From Parvibaculum sp035325945 (GTDB taxonomy: Bacteria; Pseudomonadota; Alphaproteobacteria; Parvibaculales; Parvibaculaceae), in the NCBI RefSeq assembly GCF_035325945.1, contig NZ_DAOKYX010000006.1, forward strand, positions 62,001-126,000: 64,000 nucleotides of DNA, written 5' to 3'. Positions 7,685 to 15,545 of the stretch are shown piece after piece. Numbering within the stretch: the stretch's first letter is position 1; every line of letters begins with the position of its first letter. The translations under genes were made by a program, and so were the position numbers. A model generated the notes under the pieces. That model was not told the origin of the DNA. It did no database searches and was given only the letters and a program-made list of their open reading frames with translations.

Positions 7685-7713
7685 AGATGTATTCCTGTAC
7701 ACAGTTTTGTCAA
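7685..7713 (-). promoter_or_regulatory. Predicted irr promoter
   Basis: On the minus strand a consensus TTGACA (7713-7708) is followed after 16-17 bases by TACATC/ACATCT. The -35 is perfect and the -10 weak. It fits transcription starting about 60 bases before the irr ATG. Confidence 0.45.
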
Positions 7714-7753
7714 GATGCCCATGCCCAATCGGCACCCCGGTCATGTATCCCGG

Positions 7754-7782
7754 TGATGGGTTTCCGCCCGCCCCCCTAATAT
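7754..7782 (+). promoter_or_regulatory. Possible fabA promoter
   Basis: TGATGG, then 17 bases, then TAATAT on the plus strand. The -10 is good and the -35 poor. It lies about 120 bases ahead of the fabA ATG in the irr-fabA gap. Nothing else promoter-like was seen in this gap on the plus strand. Confidence 0.3.
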
Positions 7783-7900
7783 GTTAGGAAGCGCGCTACT
7801 GAAAAACCGGGGGAGGGGGTGAGCCTTGCCCCTCATACAAGATAAGCCTGCCGGGCCAGCGGAAACGCGGCGACGCAAGGGCAAAATCGAGCGGACGGGA

Positions 7901-8419
7901 ATGGCGGAGCAAAAATCCAGTTACACCTACGAGGAACTTCTCGAATGCAGCCATGGCCGCATGTTCGGCCCCGGCAATGCCCAGCTTCCTCTGCCGCCCA
8001 TGCTGATGATCTCGCGCATCACGCATATCTCGGACAAGGGCGGCGACCACGACAAGGGCCTCATCAAGGCCGAGTTCGACATCACACCGGACCTCTGGTT
8101 CTTCCCCTGCCATTTCGAGGGTGACCCGATCATGCCGGGCTGCCTCGGCCTCGACGGCGCATGGCAGCTTCTCGGCTTCTTCCTCGGCTGGATCGGCGGG
8201 CAGGGCAAGGGCCGCGCGCTCGGCGTCGGCGAGGTGAAATTCTCCGCCATGGTCACGCCCGCGGTGAAGAAGATCGAGTACATTATCCAGCTGAAGCGCG
8301 TCATCAATCGGAAGCTCGTGCTCGGCGTGGCCGACTGCACCATTCTGGCGGATGGCGAACTCGCCTATACAATTACCGACATGAAAGTCGGCCTGCAGAC
8401 AGCGGAACAGCCGGCCTGA
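7901..8419 (+). CDS. fabA: FabA, 3-hydroxydecanoyl-ACP dehydratase/isomerase
   Basis: The 172-residue cytoplasmic enzyme dehydrates 3-hydroxydecanoyl-ACP and isomerises trans-2- to cis-3-decenoyl-ACP, the branch point to unsaturated fatty acids. The active-site helix region FPCHFEGDPIMPGCLGLDGAWQL carries the family's His and Asp. I chose the ATG at 7901 because it gives exactly the E. coli FabA length; the longer frame from 7826 adds a charged leader not known in the family. It is the first gene of fabA-fabB-fabI. Confidence 0.95.
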   Translation: MAEQKSSYTYEELLECSHGRMFGPGNAQLPLPPMLMISRITHISDKGGDHDKGLIKAEFDITPDLWFFPCHFEGDPIMPGCLGLDGAWQLLGFFLGWIGGQGKGRALGVGEVKFSAMVTPAVKKIEYIIQLKRVINRKLVLGVADCTILADGELAYTITDMKVGLQTAEQPA

Positions 8420-8461
8420 TCGGGTGCGGCGGATTTGATCCAAACGAAAAGAGAGGCTGCC

Positions 8462-9685
8462 ATGAGACGAGTGGTCGTCACCGGCATGGGGATCGTCTCC
8501 TCGATCGGAAATAATTCGCAGGAAGTGCTGGCGAGCCTGCGCGAAGGCAGATCCGGCATCGTCAGGGCCGACACTTATGCGGAGCTGGGCTTCCGCAGCC
8601 AGGTTCATGGCAGCCTGAAGATCGACCTCGACGCGGCGGTGGACCGGCGCGCGCGGCGCTTCATGGGCGATGGCGCGGCCTATGCGGCCGTCGCGATGGA
8701 GCAGGCGATCCAGGACGCGGGGCTCGAGCCCGGCGAGGTCAGCAACGAGCGCACCGGCCTCATCGTCGGTTCGGGCGGGCCTTCGACCAAGGCGATCGTC
8801 GCCGCGGCCGACATCACGCGCGAACCCGGCAAGGGCCCGAAGAAGGTCGGCCCCTTCGCCGTTCCCAAGGCGATGTCGTCGACCTGCTCGGCCAATCTCT
8901 CCACCTGGTTCAAGACCAAGGGCATCAACTACTCGATCAGCTCGGCCTGCTCGACCAGCGCCAATTGCATCGGCAATGCGGCCGAGATGATCCAGTGGGG
9001 CAAGCAGGACGTGATGTTCGCCGGCGGCGGCGAGGAACTCGACTGGACGCTCTCGGTCCTCTTCGACGCAATGGGCGCGATGTCGTCCAAATATAACGAC
9101 ACGCCGGAGAAAGCCTCCCGCGCCTATGACAGGAACCGCGACGGCTTCGTCATTTCGGGCGGTGGCGGCATTCTCGTGCTCGAAGAGCTTGAGCACGCCA
9201 AGGCGCGCGGCGCGAAAATCTATGCCGAGATCGTCGGCTATGGCGCGACGGCGGATGGCGCCGACATGGTGGCCCCCTCGGGCGAAGGCGCCGTGCGCTG
9301 CATGCGTCTGGCGCTTCAGGGTGTGAAGGCGCCGGTCGACTACATCAATCCGCATGCGACGTCGACGCCGGTCGGCGACATTCCCGAGATCAAGGCGATC
9401 CACGAAGTCTTCGGCGCGAAGACGCCACCCATCAGCGCCACGAAGTCGCTGACGGGCCACGCGCAGGGCGCGGCCGGCGTCCACGAAGCGATCTACACGC
9501 TTCTGATGATGCAGAACGGCTTCATCGCGGCCAGCGCCAATATCGAGGAGATCGACCCCGAAGTCGCCGATGCCAATATCGTGCGGGAGCGGATCGACGG
9601 CGCCGAAATCAATCTGGCGCTCTCCAACAGCTTCGGCTTCGGCGGCACCAATGCGTCGCTCGCTTTCCAGCGCTACGGCGGCTGA
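8462..9685 (+). CDS. fabB: FabB, beta-ketoacyl-ACP synthase I
   Basis: The 407-residue condensing enzyme elongates acyl-ACP with malonyl-ACP and works with FabA in unsaturated fatty acid synthesis. The catalytic triad is visible: Cys in SISSACSTSANCI, His in NPHATSTPVGD and His in SLTGHAQGAAGVHE; the C terminus has NSFGFGGTNASLAF. AGAGAGG lies upstream of the ATG at 8462. It follows fabA after 42 bases and precedes fabI, so one transcript is likely. Confidence 0.96.
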   Translation: MRRVVVTGMGIVSSIGNNSQEVLASLREGRSGIVRADTYAELGFRSQVHGSLKIDLDAAVDRRARRFMGDGAAYAAVAMEQAIQDAGLEPGEVSNERTGLIVGSGGPSTKAIVAAADITREPGKGPKKVGPFAVPKAMSSTCSANLSTWFKTKGINYSISSACSTSANCIGNAAEMIQWGKQDVMFAGGGEELDWTLSVLFDAMGAMSSKYNDTPEKASRAYDRNRDGFVISGGGGILVLEELEHAKARGAKIYAEIVGYGATADGADMVAPSGEGAVRCMRLALQGVKAPVDYINPHATSTPVGDIPEIKAIHEVFGAKTPPISATKSLTGHAQGAAGVHEAIYTLLMMQNGFIAASANIEEIDPEVADANIVRERIDGAEINLALSNSFGFGGTNASLAFQRYGG

Positions 9686-9732
9686 GGAGCGACGGGTCGG
9701 ATCAACCGGTCAACAAAAAAGGTCGGAACAGA

Positions 9733-10596
9733 ATGCACGGGTCGGATCAGAAGGCAGGCGAGGGGCTGGTGCTCGACGGGCCGCTCATGAAAGGGCGGCG
9801 CGGTCTCGTCATGGGTGTGGCGAACGATCACTCGATCGCCTGGGGCATCGCCAAGACGCTGGCGGCGCATGGCGCGGAAATGGCCTTCACCTTTCAGGGC
9901 GAAGCCTTCGGCCGGCGCGTGAAGCCTCTGGCGGAATCGGTCGGCTCGAAGATTCTCGTTCCCTGCGACGTCACGGACCCTGAAAGCCTCGACAGCGTCT
10001 TCACAACGCTCCGCAAGGAATGGGGCAAGCTCGATTTCGTCGTTCACGCGATCGCCTATTCCGACAAGAACGAGCTCAAGGGCCGCTATGTCGACACGAC
10101 GCGTGAGAACTTCCTGCGCTCGATGGATATTTCCTGCTTCTCCTTCACCGATGTCGCGCGCCGCGCCGCCGAAATCATGCCCGATGGCGGCGCCATGGTG
10201 ACCCTCACCTATGAGGGCGCGCAGCGCGTCATGCCGAACTACAACGTCATGGGCGTCGCCAAGGCCGCCCTCGAGGCGAGCGTGCGCTATCTCGCCGCTG
10301 ATCTCGGCCGCGACGGTATCCGCGTCAATGCAATCTCGGCAGGCCCGATGCGGACGCTGGCCGGTTCAGCCATCGGCGATGCGCGCTTCGTTCACAAGTG
10401 GAACAAGACCCATTCGGCGCTGAAGGAGACGATCGAACTCGAGCATGTCGGCGGCGCGGGCCTCTATCTGCTCTCCGATCTCTCGGCCCGCGTCACCGGC
10501 GAGATCCATCACGTCGACAGCGGCTTCAACATCATCGGCATGCCGCGCGCCGAGGAGATGAAGGCGAGCGATTTCGACGGCGGCAACGGGAGCTGA
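9733..10596 (+). CDS. fabI: FabI, enoyl-ACP reductase (NADH)
   Basis: The 287-residue short-chain dehydrogenase-like enzyme performs the last reduction of fatty acid elongation. Visible are the FabI-type nucleotide site VMGVANDHSIAWGIA, AIAYSDKNELKGRYVDT, and the catalytic Tyr-x6-Lys in YNVMGVAKAALEA. The C terminus HVDSGFNIIGMP is characteristic. The ATG at 9733 follows AAGGTCGGAACAG; a second in-frame ATG at 9787 would give a protein closer to E. coli length. It ends the fab operon, before a hairpin terminator. Confidence 0.94.
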   Translation: MHGSDQKAGEGLVLDGPLMKGRRGLVMGVANDHSIAWGIAKTLAAHGAEMAFTFQGEAFGRRVKPLAESVGSKILVPCDVTDPESLDSVFTTLRKEWGKLDFVVHAIAYSDKNELKGRYVDTTRENFLRSMDISCFSFTDVARRAAEIMPDGGAMVTLTYEGAQRVMPNYNVMGVAKAALEASVRYLAADLGRDGIRVNAISAGPMRTLAGSAIGDARFVHKWNKTHSALKETIELEHVGGAGLYLLSDLSARVTGEIHHVDSGFNIIGMPRAEEMKASDFDGGNGS

Positions 10597-10627
10597 TCGC
10601 CCGTCCTCACACCGCTACCCTAACTAA

Positions 10628-10656
10628 AAAGGGCGCCGGTCGATCCGACGCCCTTT
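10628..10656 (+). terminator. Hairpin terminator after fabI (possibly bidirectional)
   Basis: Arms AAAGGGCG (10628-10635) and CGCCCTTT (10649-10656) form an 8-bp stem with a 13-base loop, preceded by an A-run. It lies 32 bases after the fabI stop and 20 bases from the 3' end of the convergent RcnB-like gene, so it may serve both. Confidence 0.7.
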
Positions 10657-10675
10657 GTGCTTTCAGCAGCTCTCG

Positions 10676-11113
10676 TCAGTAGAAGAAGTTGAAGACGATC
10701 TGCGAGACCAGGCCGTTCTGCATCGAGGCGAGATAGATGTCGCGGTCGACGCGCACCCACTGATAGCCGCGCGGCGGCGCCTTGAGCCGATAGGCGCGAT
10801 AATCAATCACATAGACGCGGTCGCGATAGATCTTCGGCAGTTTCTCGCCGCGCTTCCACTTGTGGCGCGCATTGTAGCCTTTCGGCGCCTTCCAGGCGGG
10901 CCCGCGATAGGCGTCGTAGCGCTTGCCGTCATAGGTATATTGCGGCTTCGGCGCGGGCGGCTTGACCGCACCCTGATTCCAGTTGCCCTGACCCGGGTGG
11001 CCCTGGCTCTGGCCGGGGCGGGGCGAATAATCCGGGTGCTGACCATAGGGCGCCGCCATTGCCGGCGCGGCCAGAATGGAGAGGGTGACGGCGGCGGCGA
11101 GCAGATGTTTCAT
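10676..11113 (-). CDS. RcnB-family periplasmic protein
   Basis: The 145-residue protein has a signal peptide (MKHLLAAAVTLSILAAPAMAA) and a low-complexity segment rich in Pro, Gly and Gln. The C-terminal domain YRAYRLKAPPRGYQWVRVDRDIYLAS is typical of the RcnB family (periplasmic proteins linked to nickel/cobalt homeostasis in E. coli). AAGGAGA lies 5 bases before the ATG at 11113. It sits alone between two related terminator hairpins, so it is probably monocistronic. No metal-binding cysteine or histidine cluster is visible, and the metal link is only by family. Confidence 0.8.
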   Translation of the reverse strand: MKHLLAAAVTLSILAAPAMAAPYGQHPDYSPRPGQSQGHPGQGNWNQGAVKPPAPKPQYTYDGKRYDAYRGPAWKAPKGYNARHKWKRGEKLPKIYRDRVYVIDYRAYRLKAPPRGYQWVRVDRDIYLASMQNGLVSQIVFNFFY

Positions 11114-11240
11114 TGGCTGTCTCCTTCGATGGCCCGGCGAACACCCGGGTGTCTTTCGCGATGATCGAAGGCTAGGGCATCGAGGCTGAACCCGATCTGA
11201 ACGGAGCGGACAGCGTTCCTTCATCCGCGCGCACAATAAA

Positions 11241-11269
11241 AAAGGGCGCCGGATAAACCGGCGCCCTTT
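11241..11269 (-). terminator. Strong intrinsic terminator after pnp
   Basis: Perfect 12-bp inverted repeat, arms AAAGGGCGCCGG (11241-11252) and CCGGCGCCCTTT (11258-11269), with a 5-base loop. On the minus strand it is followed by TTTATT. It lies 25 bases after the pnp stop and separates pnp from the RcnB-like gene. Confidence 0.88.
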
Positions 11270-11293
11270 GCGCTTTTCTCAGAAGTCCGCGGC

Positions 11294-13480
11294 TCAGTCG
11301 CGCTCGCGGCGGCGACGGCCGCCACCGCCGCCTTCGCGCTTCTCGCGCGGCTGCGGCTCGGGCTCGTTCTCGTAGTGGATTTCCTCGCCCGTTTCCTGGT
11401 TCACATGCTTCATGGAGAGGCGGACCTTGCCGCGCTCGTCGAAGCCGAGGAGCTTCACCTTCACCTTGTCGCCCTCGTTGACCACATCGTTCACCTTCTC
11501 GACGCGGTTCGCCGCGAGCTGCGAGATGTGGACGAGGCCGTCGCGGGGGCCGAAGAAGTTCACGAAGGCGCCGAAATCGACGACCTTCACGACCGTGCCC
11601 TCATAGATGGCGCCGACTTCGGGCTCCGCGACGATGCCGCGGATCCAGTCGATCGCCTTCTTGATCGACGCGCCGTCCGAGGACGCGACCTTGATCGTGC
11701 CGTCGTCGGAAATGTCGATCTTCGCGCCCGTCTTCTCGACGATCTCGCGAACGACCTTGCCGCCGGTGCCGATGACTTCGCGGATCTTGTCGGTCGGAAC
11801 GGTGATGACCTCGATGCGCGGGGCATGCTCGCCAAGCTCGGTGCGAGCCGTGTTCAGCGCCTTCGCCATCTCGCCGAGGATATGGACGCGGCCGTCCTTC
11901 GCCTGGGCGAGAGCCTGCTTCATGATGCCTTCGGTGATGCCGGTGATCTTGATGTCCATCTGGAGCGATGTGACACCTTCTTCCGTGCCCGCGACCTTGA
12001 AGTCCATGTCGCCGAGGTGATCCTCATCGCCGAGAATGTCGGAGAGCACCGCGAAGCGCTCGCCCTCGAGGATCAGGCCCATGGCGATGCCCGCGACGGC
12101 GCGCTTCAGCGGCACGCCCGCATCCATCATCGACAGCGAGGAGCCGCAGACGGTCGCCATGGAAGACGAACCGTTCGATTCGGTGATCTCGGAGACGACG
12201 CGGATCGTGTAGGGGAATTCGGTCTTCGACGGGAGCACCGCACGCAGGGCGCGCCAGGCGAGCTTGCCATGGCCGACTTCGCGGCGGCCGGTGAAGCCGA
12301 CGCGGCCCGTCTCACCCACCGAGTAGGGCGGGAAATTGTAGTGCAGCAGGAAGTTTTCCTTGTAGGTGCCTTCCAGCGCGTCGATGAACTGCTCGTCCTC
12401 GCCCGTGCCGAGGGTCGAGACGACGAGCGCCTGCGTCTCGCCGCGGGTGAAGAGCGCCGAGCCGTGGGTGCGCGGCAGCACGCCCACTTCCGACACGATC
12501 GGACGAACCGTCTTCACATCGCGGCCGTCGATGCGCAGCCCTGTGTCGAGAATCGCATTGCGGACGATATTGGCCTCGAGCGCCTTGAAGACGCCGCCAA
12601 GGGTCGTCTCGGCGGGCGCGTCGGGGTCTTCCGGGTTGCAGAGCGCGGCAAACACCTTGTCCTTCGCGCTGGCGACGGCTTCGTGGCGATGGCCCTTGTC
12701 CTTGACGGAATAAGCGGCGCGCAGATCGTCCTCGACGAGCGCGCGCACCTTGGCCTCGAGTTCGGATTCGTCCTTCGCCGCGAAAGCGCGCGGCTCCTTC
12801 GCGCAGCGCTCCGCCATGCGGATGATCGCGTCGATCACCGGCTGGAACTCGCGATGGCCGAACATGACGGCGCCGAGCATGACGTCCTCGGAAAGCTCCT
12901 TGGCTTCCGATTCGACCATGAGCACGGCGTCCGACGTGCCGGCGACAACGAGATCGAGATCGCTCTCGACCATCTCGTCGATCATCGGGTTGAGCTTGTA
13001 TTCGCCGTTGAAGTAGCCGACGCGCGCGCCGCCGATCGGCCCGAGGAAGGGCAGGCCCGAAATGGTGAGCGCCGCCGAAACCGCGATCATGGCGACGATA
13101 TCGGGATCGTTCTCCATGTCGTGGCTGATCACGGTCGCGATCACCTGGGTTTCATTCTTGAAGCCCTTGGCGAAGAGCGGTCGGATGGGCCGGTCGATCA
13201 GACGGGAGACGAGCGTTTCCTTTTCGCTCGGACGGCCTTCGCGCTTGAAGAAACCGCCGGGGATCTTGCCGGCGGCGTAGGTCTTTTCCTGGTAATTCAC
13301 TGTCAGCGGAAAGAAGTCGAGGCCGGGCTTCGGCTTGCGCTCACCGACGACGGTTGCGAGCACGGTCGTCTCGCCATAGGTCGCGAGCACAGCGCCATCG
13401 GCCTGACGGGCGACTTTGCCCGTCTCGAGGACGAGCTTGCGGCCGCCCCATTCAATTTCTTCGCGTGTGATTTCGAACAT
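11294..13480 (-). CDS. pnp: Polynucleotide phosphorylase
   Basis: The 728-residue 3'-to-5' phosphorolytic exoribonuclease acts in mRNA decay. It has two RNase PH-like domains (the first with GKVARQADGAVLATYGET, the second after DGRDVKTVRPI), a KH domain (TVPTDKIREVIGTGGKVVREI) and a C-terminal S1 domain (GAIYEGTVVKVVDFGAFV, GLVHISQLA), then an Arg-rich tail. CAGGAAA precedes the ATG at 13480; the frame extends 32 codons upstream without family similarity. It follows rpsO after 313 bases, as in most proteobacteria, and ends at a strong terminator. Confidence 0.97.
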   Translation of the reverse strand: MFEITREEIEWGGRKLVLETGKVARQADGAVLATYGETTVLATVVGERKPKPGLDFFPLTVNYQEKTYAAGKIPGGFFKREGRPSEKETLVSRLIDRPIRPLFAKGFKNETQVIATVISHDMENDPDIVAMIAVSAALTISGLPFLGPIGGARVGYFNGEYKLNPMIDEMVESDLDLVVAGTSDAVLMVESEAKELSEDVMLGAVMFGHREFQPVIDAIIRMAERCAKEPRAFAAKDESELEAKVRALVEDDLRAAYSVKDKGHRHEAVASAKDKVFAALCNPEDPDAPAETTLGGVFKALEANIVRNAILDTGLRIDGRDVKTVRPIVSEVGVLPRTHGSALFTRGETQALVVSTLGTGEDEQFIDALEGTYKENFLLHYNFPPYSVGETGRVGFTGRREVGHGKLAWRALRAVLPSKTEFPYTIRVVSEITESNGSSSMATVCGSSLSMMDAGVPLKRAVAGIAMGLILEGERFAVLSDILGDEDHLGDMDFKVAGTEEGVTSLQMDIKITGITEGIMKQALAQAKDGRVHILGEMAKALNTARTELGEHAPRIEVITVPTDKIREVIGTGGKVVREIVEKTGAKIDISDDGTIKVASSDGASIKKAIDWIRGIVAEPEVGAIYEGTVVKVVDFGAFVNFFGPRDGLVHISQLAANRVEKVNDVVNEGDKVKVKLLGFDERGKVRLSMKHVNQETGEEIHYENEPEPQPREKREGGGGGRRRRERD

Positions 13481-13793
13481 ATTCAATTTCCTGTTCCGCG
13501 CCGCCGCGCATTTCGCGTTCTTGCCACCATCAGGCGGACGGCGCACTTTTCTGCCGCTGTCATCGCGGCCGGACAAAAGGATCAGGCAGGCGGGGGCGTG
13601 CGATCACGCCGCACCAACACATGAGGGACCTGACGCCGTGAGACGACGGCCGAAAGGTCCACCCGCTTGCCATGATTCGTTGACGGACGATTGTCTCTTC
13701 GGGCCAAACCTGCCCATACCGCCGATCCGGACGATGCCGCAGCGGCGGAATGAGCGATGAGGTTCAGGCCATGGGGATACATGCACCCCGTTC
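13481..13793 (-). other. rpsO-pnp intergenic region (pnp leader)
   Basis: There are 313 bases without a convincing gene. Small hairpins are visible on the minus strand: GCGTG/CACGC near 13597-13610 and GCCGC/GCGGC near 13552-13568. In E. coli the pnp leader folds into an RNase III-cleaved stem used for autoregulation. No long stem of that kind is obvious here, and no clear promoter pair or U-tailed terminator was found. Confidence 0.4.
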
Positions 13794-14063
13794 TTACCTC
13801 CGGATTCCCAGACGGGAAATCAGGGATTCGTAGCGCGCCTGATCGTGCTTCTTGACGTAGTCGAGCAGCGAACGGCGCTGGCTCACCAGCTTCAGCAGGC
13901 CACGGCGGGAATGATTGTCCTTCGCATGGTGCTTGAAGTGCTCGGTGAGGTTGGTGATCCGCTCGGTGAGGATCGCGACCTGCACCTCGGGCGAACCGGT
14001 ATCGCCAGCCTTGCCGGCGAATTCATTGATCAGCTGAGCCTTACGCTCCGGCGTAATCGACAT
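13794..14063 (-). CDS. rpsO: 30S ribosomal protein S15
   Basis: The 89-residue protein has the full S15 pattern: MSITPERKAQLINEFA, GDTGSPEVQVAILTERI, LTEHFKHHAKDNHSRRGLL and LLDYVKKHD. It binds the central domain of 16S rRNA early in 30S assembly. It lies 11 bases downstream of truB, in the usual truB-rpsO-pnp order, so it is probably read from the upstream operon and possibly also from a local promoter. Confidence 0.98.
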   Translation of the reverse strand: MSITPERKAQLINEFAGKAGDTGSPEVQVAILTERITNLTEHFKHHAKDNHSRRGLLKLVSQRRSLLDYVKKHDQARYESLISRLGIRR

Positions 14064-14074
14064 CGGGTTATCTC

Positions 14075-15001
14075 CTATGAACCGAGATTGAACACGCGCA
14101 CGGGCCTCAGCTCGCCCTGGCCATACTCAGTCAGAGCCACCGGTTCTCCCCGGTGTGTCGCCAGGACCGGCCCCGACAGAATCGGAGCGTCGCGTCCGCG
14201 CAATAACACTCCCTGGCCCCGTCTCAAACGGCTGGCGTCTTCAGCGCTCAGGGCCAGGGCCGGGATGTCGTCCAGCGCGGTCTCGAGCGGCAGAAGAAGC
14301 CTCGAAAAGGCTTCGGAAGCGGGCGCAATATGGCCGAACGCCATCAGATTATCCAGCGGAATCGCGGACTGCTCCCGGAAGGGGCCATGAGCGGTCCGCC
14401 GGAGCGCCGAGACATGGCCGACCGTGCCCAGCGCGCGAGCGAGGTCGCGGGCCAACGAGCGGACGTAAGTCCCTTTGCTGCAAAGGATTTCAAGCTCGAC
14501 ATGGTCCGGGTCCGGCCGCCCGGTGAAGCGGATTTCATGGATCGTCACCCGGCGGGCCTTCAATTCCACCGTCTCGCCCGCCCGCGCGAGGTCATAGGCA
14601 CGCTCGCCACCGACCTTGATGGCCGAGAAGACAGGCGGGACCTGCTCGATCTCGCCGGAAAAGCGGGGAAGGGCGGCCTCGATCTCGGCATCCGAGGGGC
14701 GGACGGGGCTCGTGTCGGTCACGACGCCTTCGGCATCGTCGGTCGCGGTCGCCTCGCCGAAGCGGACGGTGAAGCGATAGCGCTTCGAGGCGTCGAGCAT
14801 GAAGGGAACGGTCTTCGTCGCCTCGCCGAGCGCCACGGGCAGCACCCCCGTCGCCAGCGGATCGAGCGTGCCGGCATGGCCCGCCTTCTGCGCATTGAAG
14901 AGGCGGCGGACGCGGGAGACGACATCGGTCGAGGTGAGGCCAAGGGGCTTGTCGACGACGACCCAGCCCGAGATCGCCTCGCCCTTCTTGCGCCGGGACA
15001 T
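14075..15001 (-). CDS. truB: tRNA pseudouridine-55 synthase TruB
   Basis: The 308-residue enzyme makes pseudouridine 55 in the T-loop of tRNAs. The start GWVVVDKPLGLTSTDVV and the active-site segment AGHAGTLDPLATGVLP with the catalytic Asp are visible, as is the later GTYVRSLARDLARALG motif. The C-terminal extension has a PUA-like part (LRRGQGVLLRG). It lies 5 bases after rbfA in the nusA-infB superoperon. Confidence 0.96.
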   Translation of the reverse strand: MSRRKKGEAISGWVVVDKPLGLTSTDVVSRVRRLFNAQKAGHAGTLDPLATGVLPVALGEATKTVPFMLDASKRYRFTVRFGEATATDDAEGVVTDTSPVRPSDAEIEAALPRFSGEIEQVPPVFSAIKVGGERAYDLARAGETVELKARRVTIHEIRFTGRPDPDHVELEILCSKGTYVRSLARDLARALGTVGHVSALRRTAHGPFREQSAIPLDNLMAFGHIAPASEAFSRLLLPLETALDDIPALALSAEDASRLRRGQGVLLRGRDAPILSGPVLATHRGEPVALTEYGQGELRPVRVFNLGS

Positions 15002-15006
15002 GGAGA

Positions 15007-15450
15007 TCAGTCCTCGTCCGCTTCCGTCTCGCCGCTCTCGTCCCGGTCGAGATCGCGCGAGACGGCCGGCGAATGAAGGAGCCGGTCGACCGCCTCGGCC
15101 CGGTCGAAGGAGGTGTCGGGCTCGAAGGTCAGATCGGGCATGAACTTGAATGTGACCTCATGGGCGAGCTGGCCGCGCAGATAGGCCTTGACGCGGGTGA
15201 GCGCCCTTGCGAGCGCCGCCGCATCGCCACCGCCGAGCGGCGCGACGAAGCAGGCCGCATGGCGAAGATCGGGGCTCACGCGCACTTCCGACACGGTGAT
15301 GACGCGGCCCGAAAGCTCCGGGTCCTGAATGTCGCCGCGCGCGATGATCTCGGCCAGCGCACGGCGCACAAGCTCGCCCGCGCGCAACTGGCGCTGGCTC
15401 GGCCCGCGCGTCTCGCGGTGGCCTGGTTTCGATCGGGATTTTCTGTGCAT
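15007..15450 (-). CDS. rbfA: Ribosome-binding factor A
   Basis: The 147-residue protein shows the KH-like RbfA fold: RQLRAGELVRRALAEII, VTVSEVRVSPDLRHA, then ALTRVKAYLRGQLAHEVTFKFMPDL, with DTSFDRAEAVDRLL near the end. It helps 16S rRNA 5'-end processing and late 30S maturation. It is located between infB and truB in the conserved order, with a 5-base gap to truB. Confidence 0.95.
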   Translation of the reverse strand: MHRKSRSKPGHRETRGPSQRQLRAGELVRRALAEIIARGDIQDPELSGRVITVSEVRVSPDLRHAACFVAPLGGGDAAALARALTRVKAYLRGQLAHEVTFKFMPDLTFEPDTSFDRAEAVDRLLHSPAVSRDLDRDESGETEADED

Positions 15451-15545
15451 GGCGGCCGTTCAGTCCGTCAGATACGCCGGTGGAACCGGAGGCCGTCCCG
15501 GAGATCATCCGGAACGGCACCGCATTTGCTGCGCGCGCTCCCCCG

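Noticed and set aside
11375..13624. 749-codon open frame on the plus strand
   Set aside because: It is exactly antisense to pnp; composition is the mirror image typical of GC-rich shadow frames and no family motif is seen.
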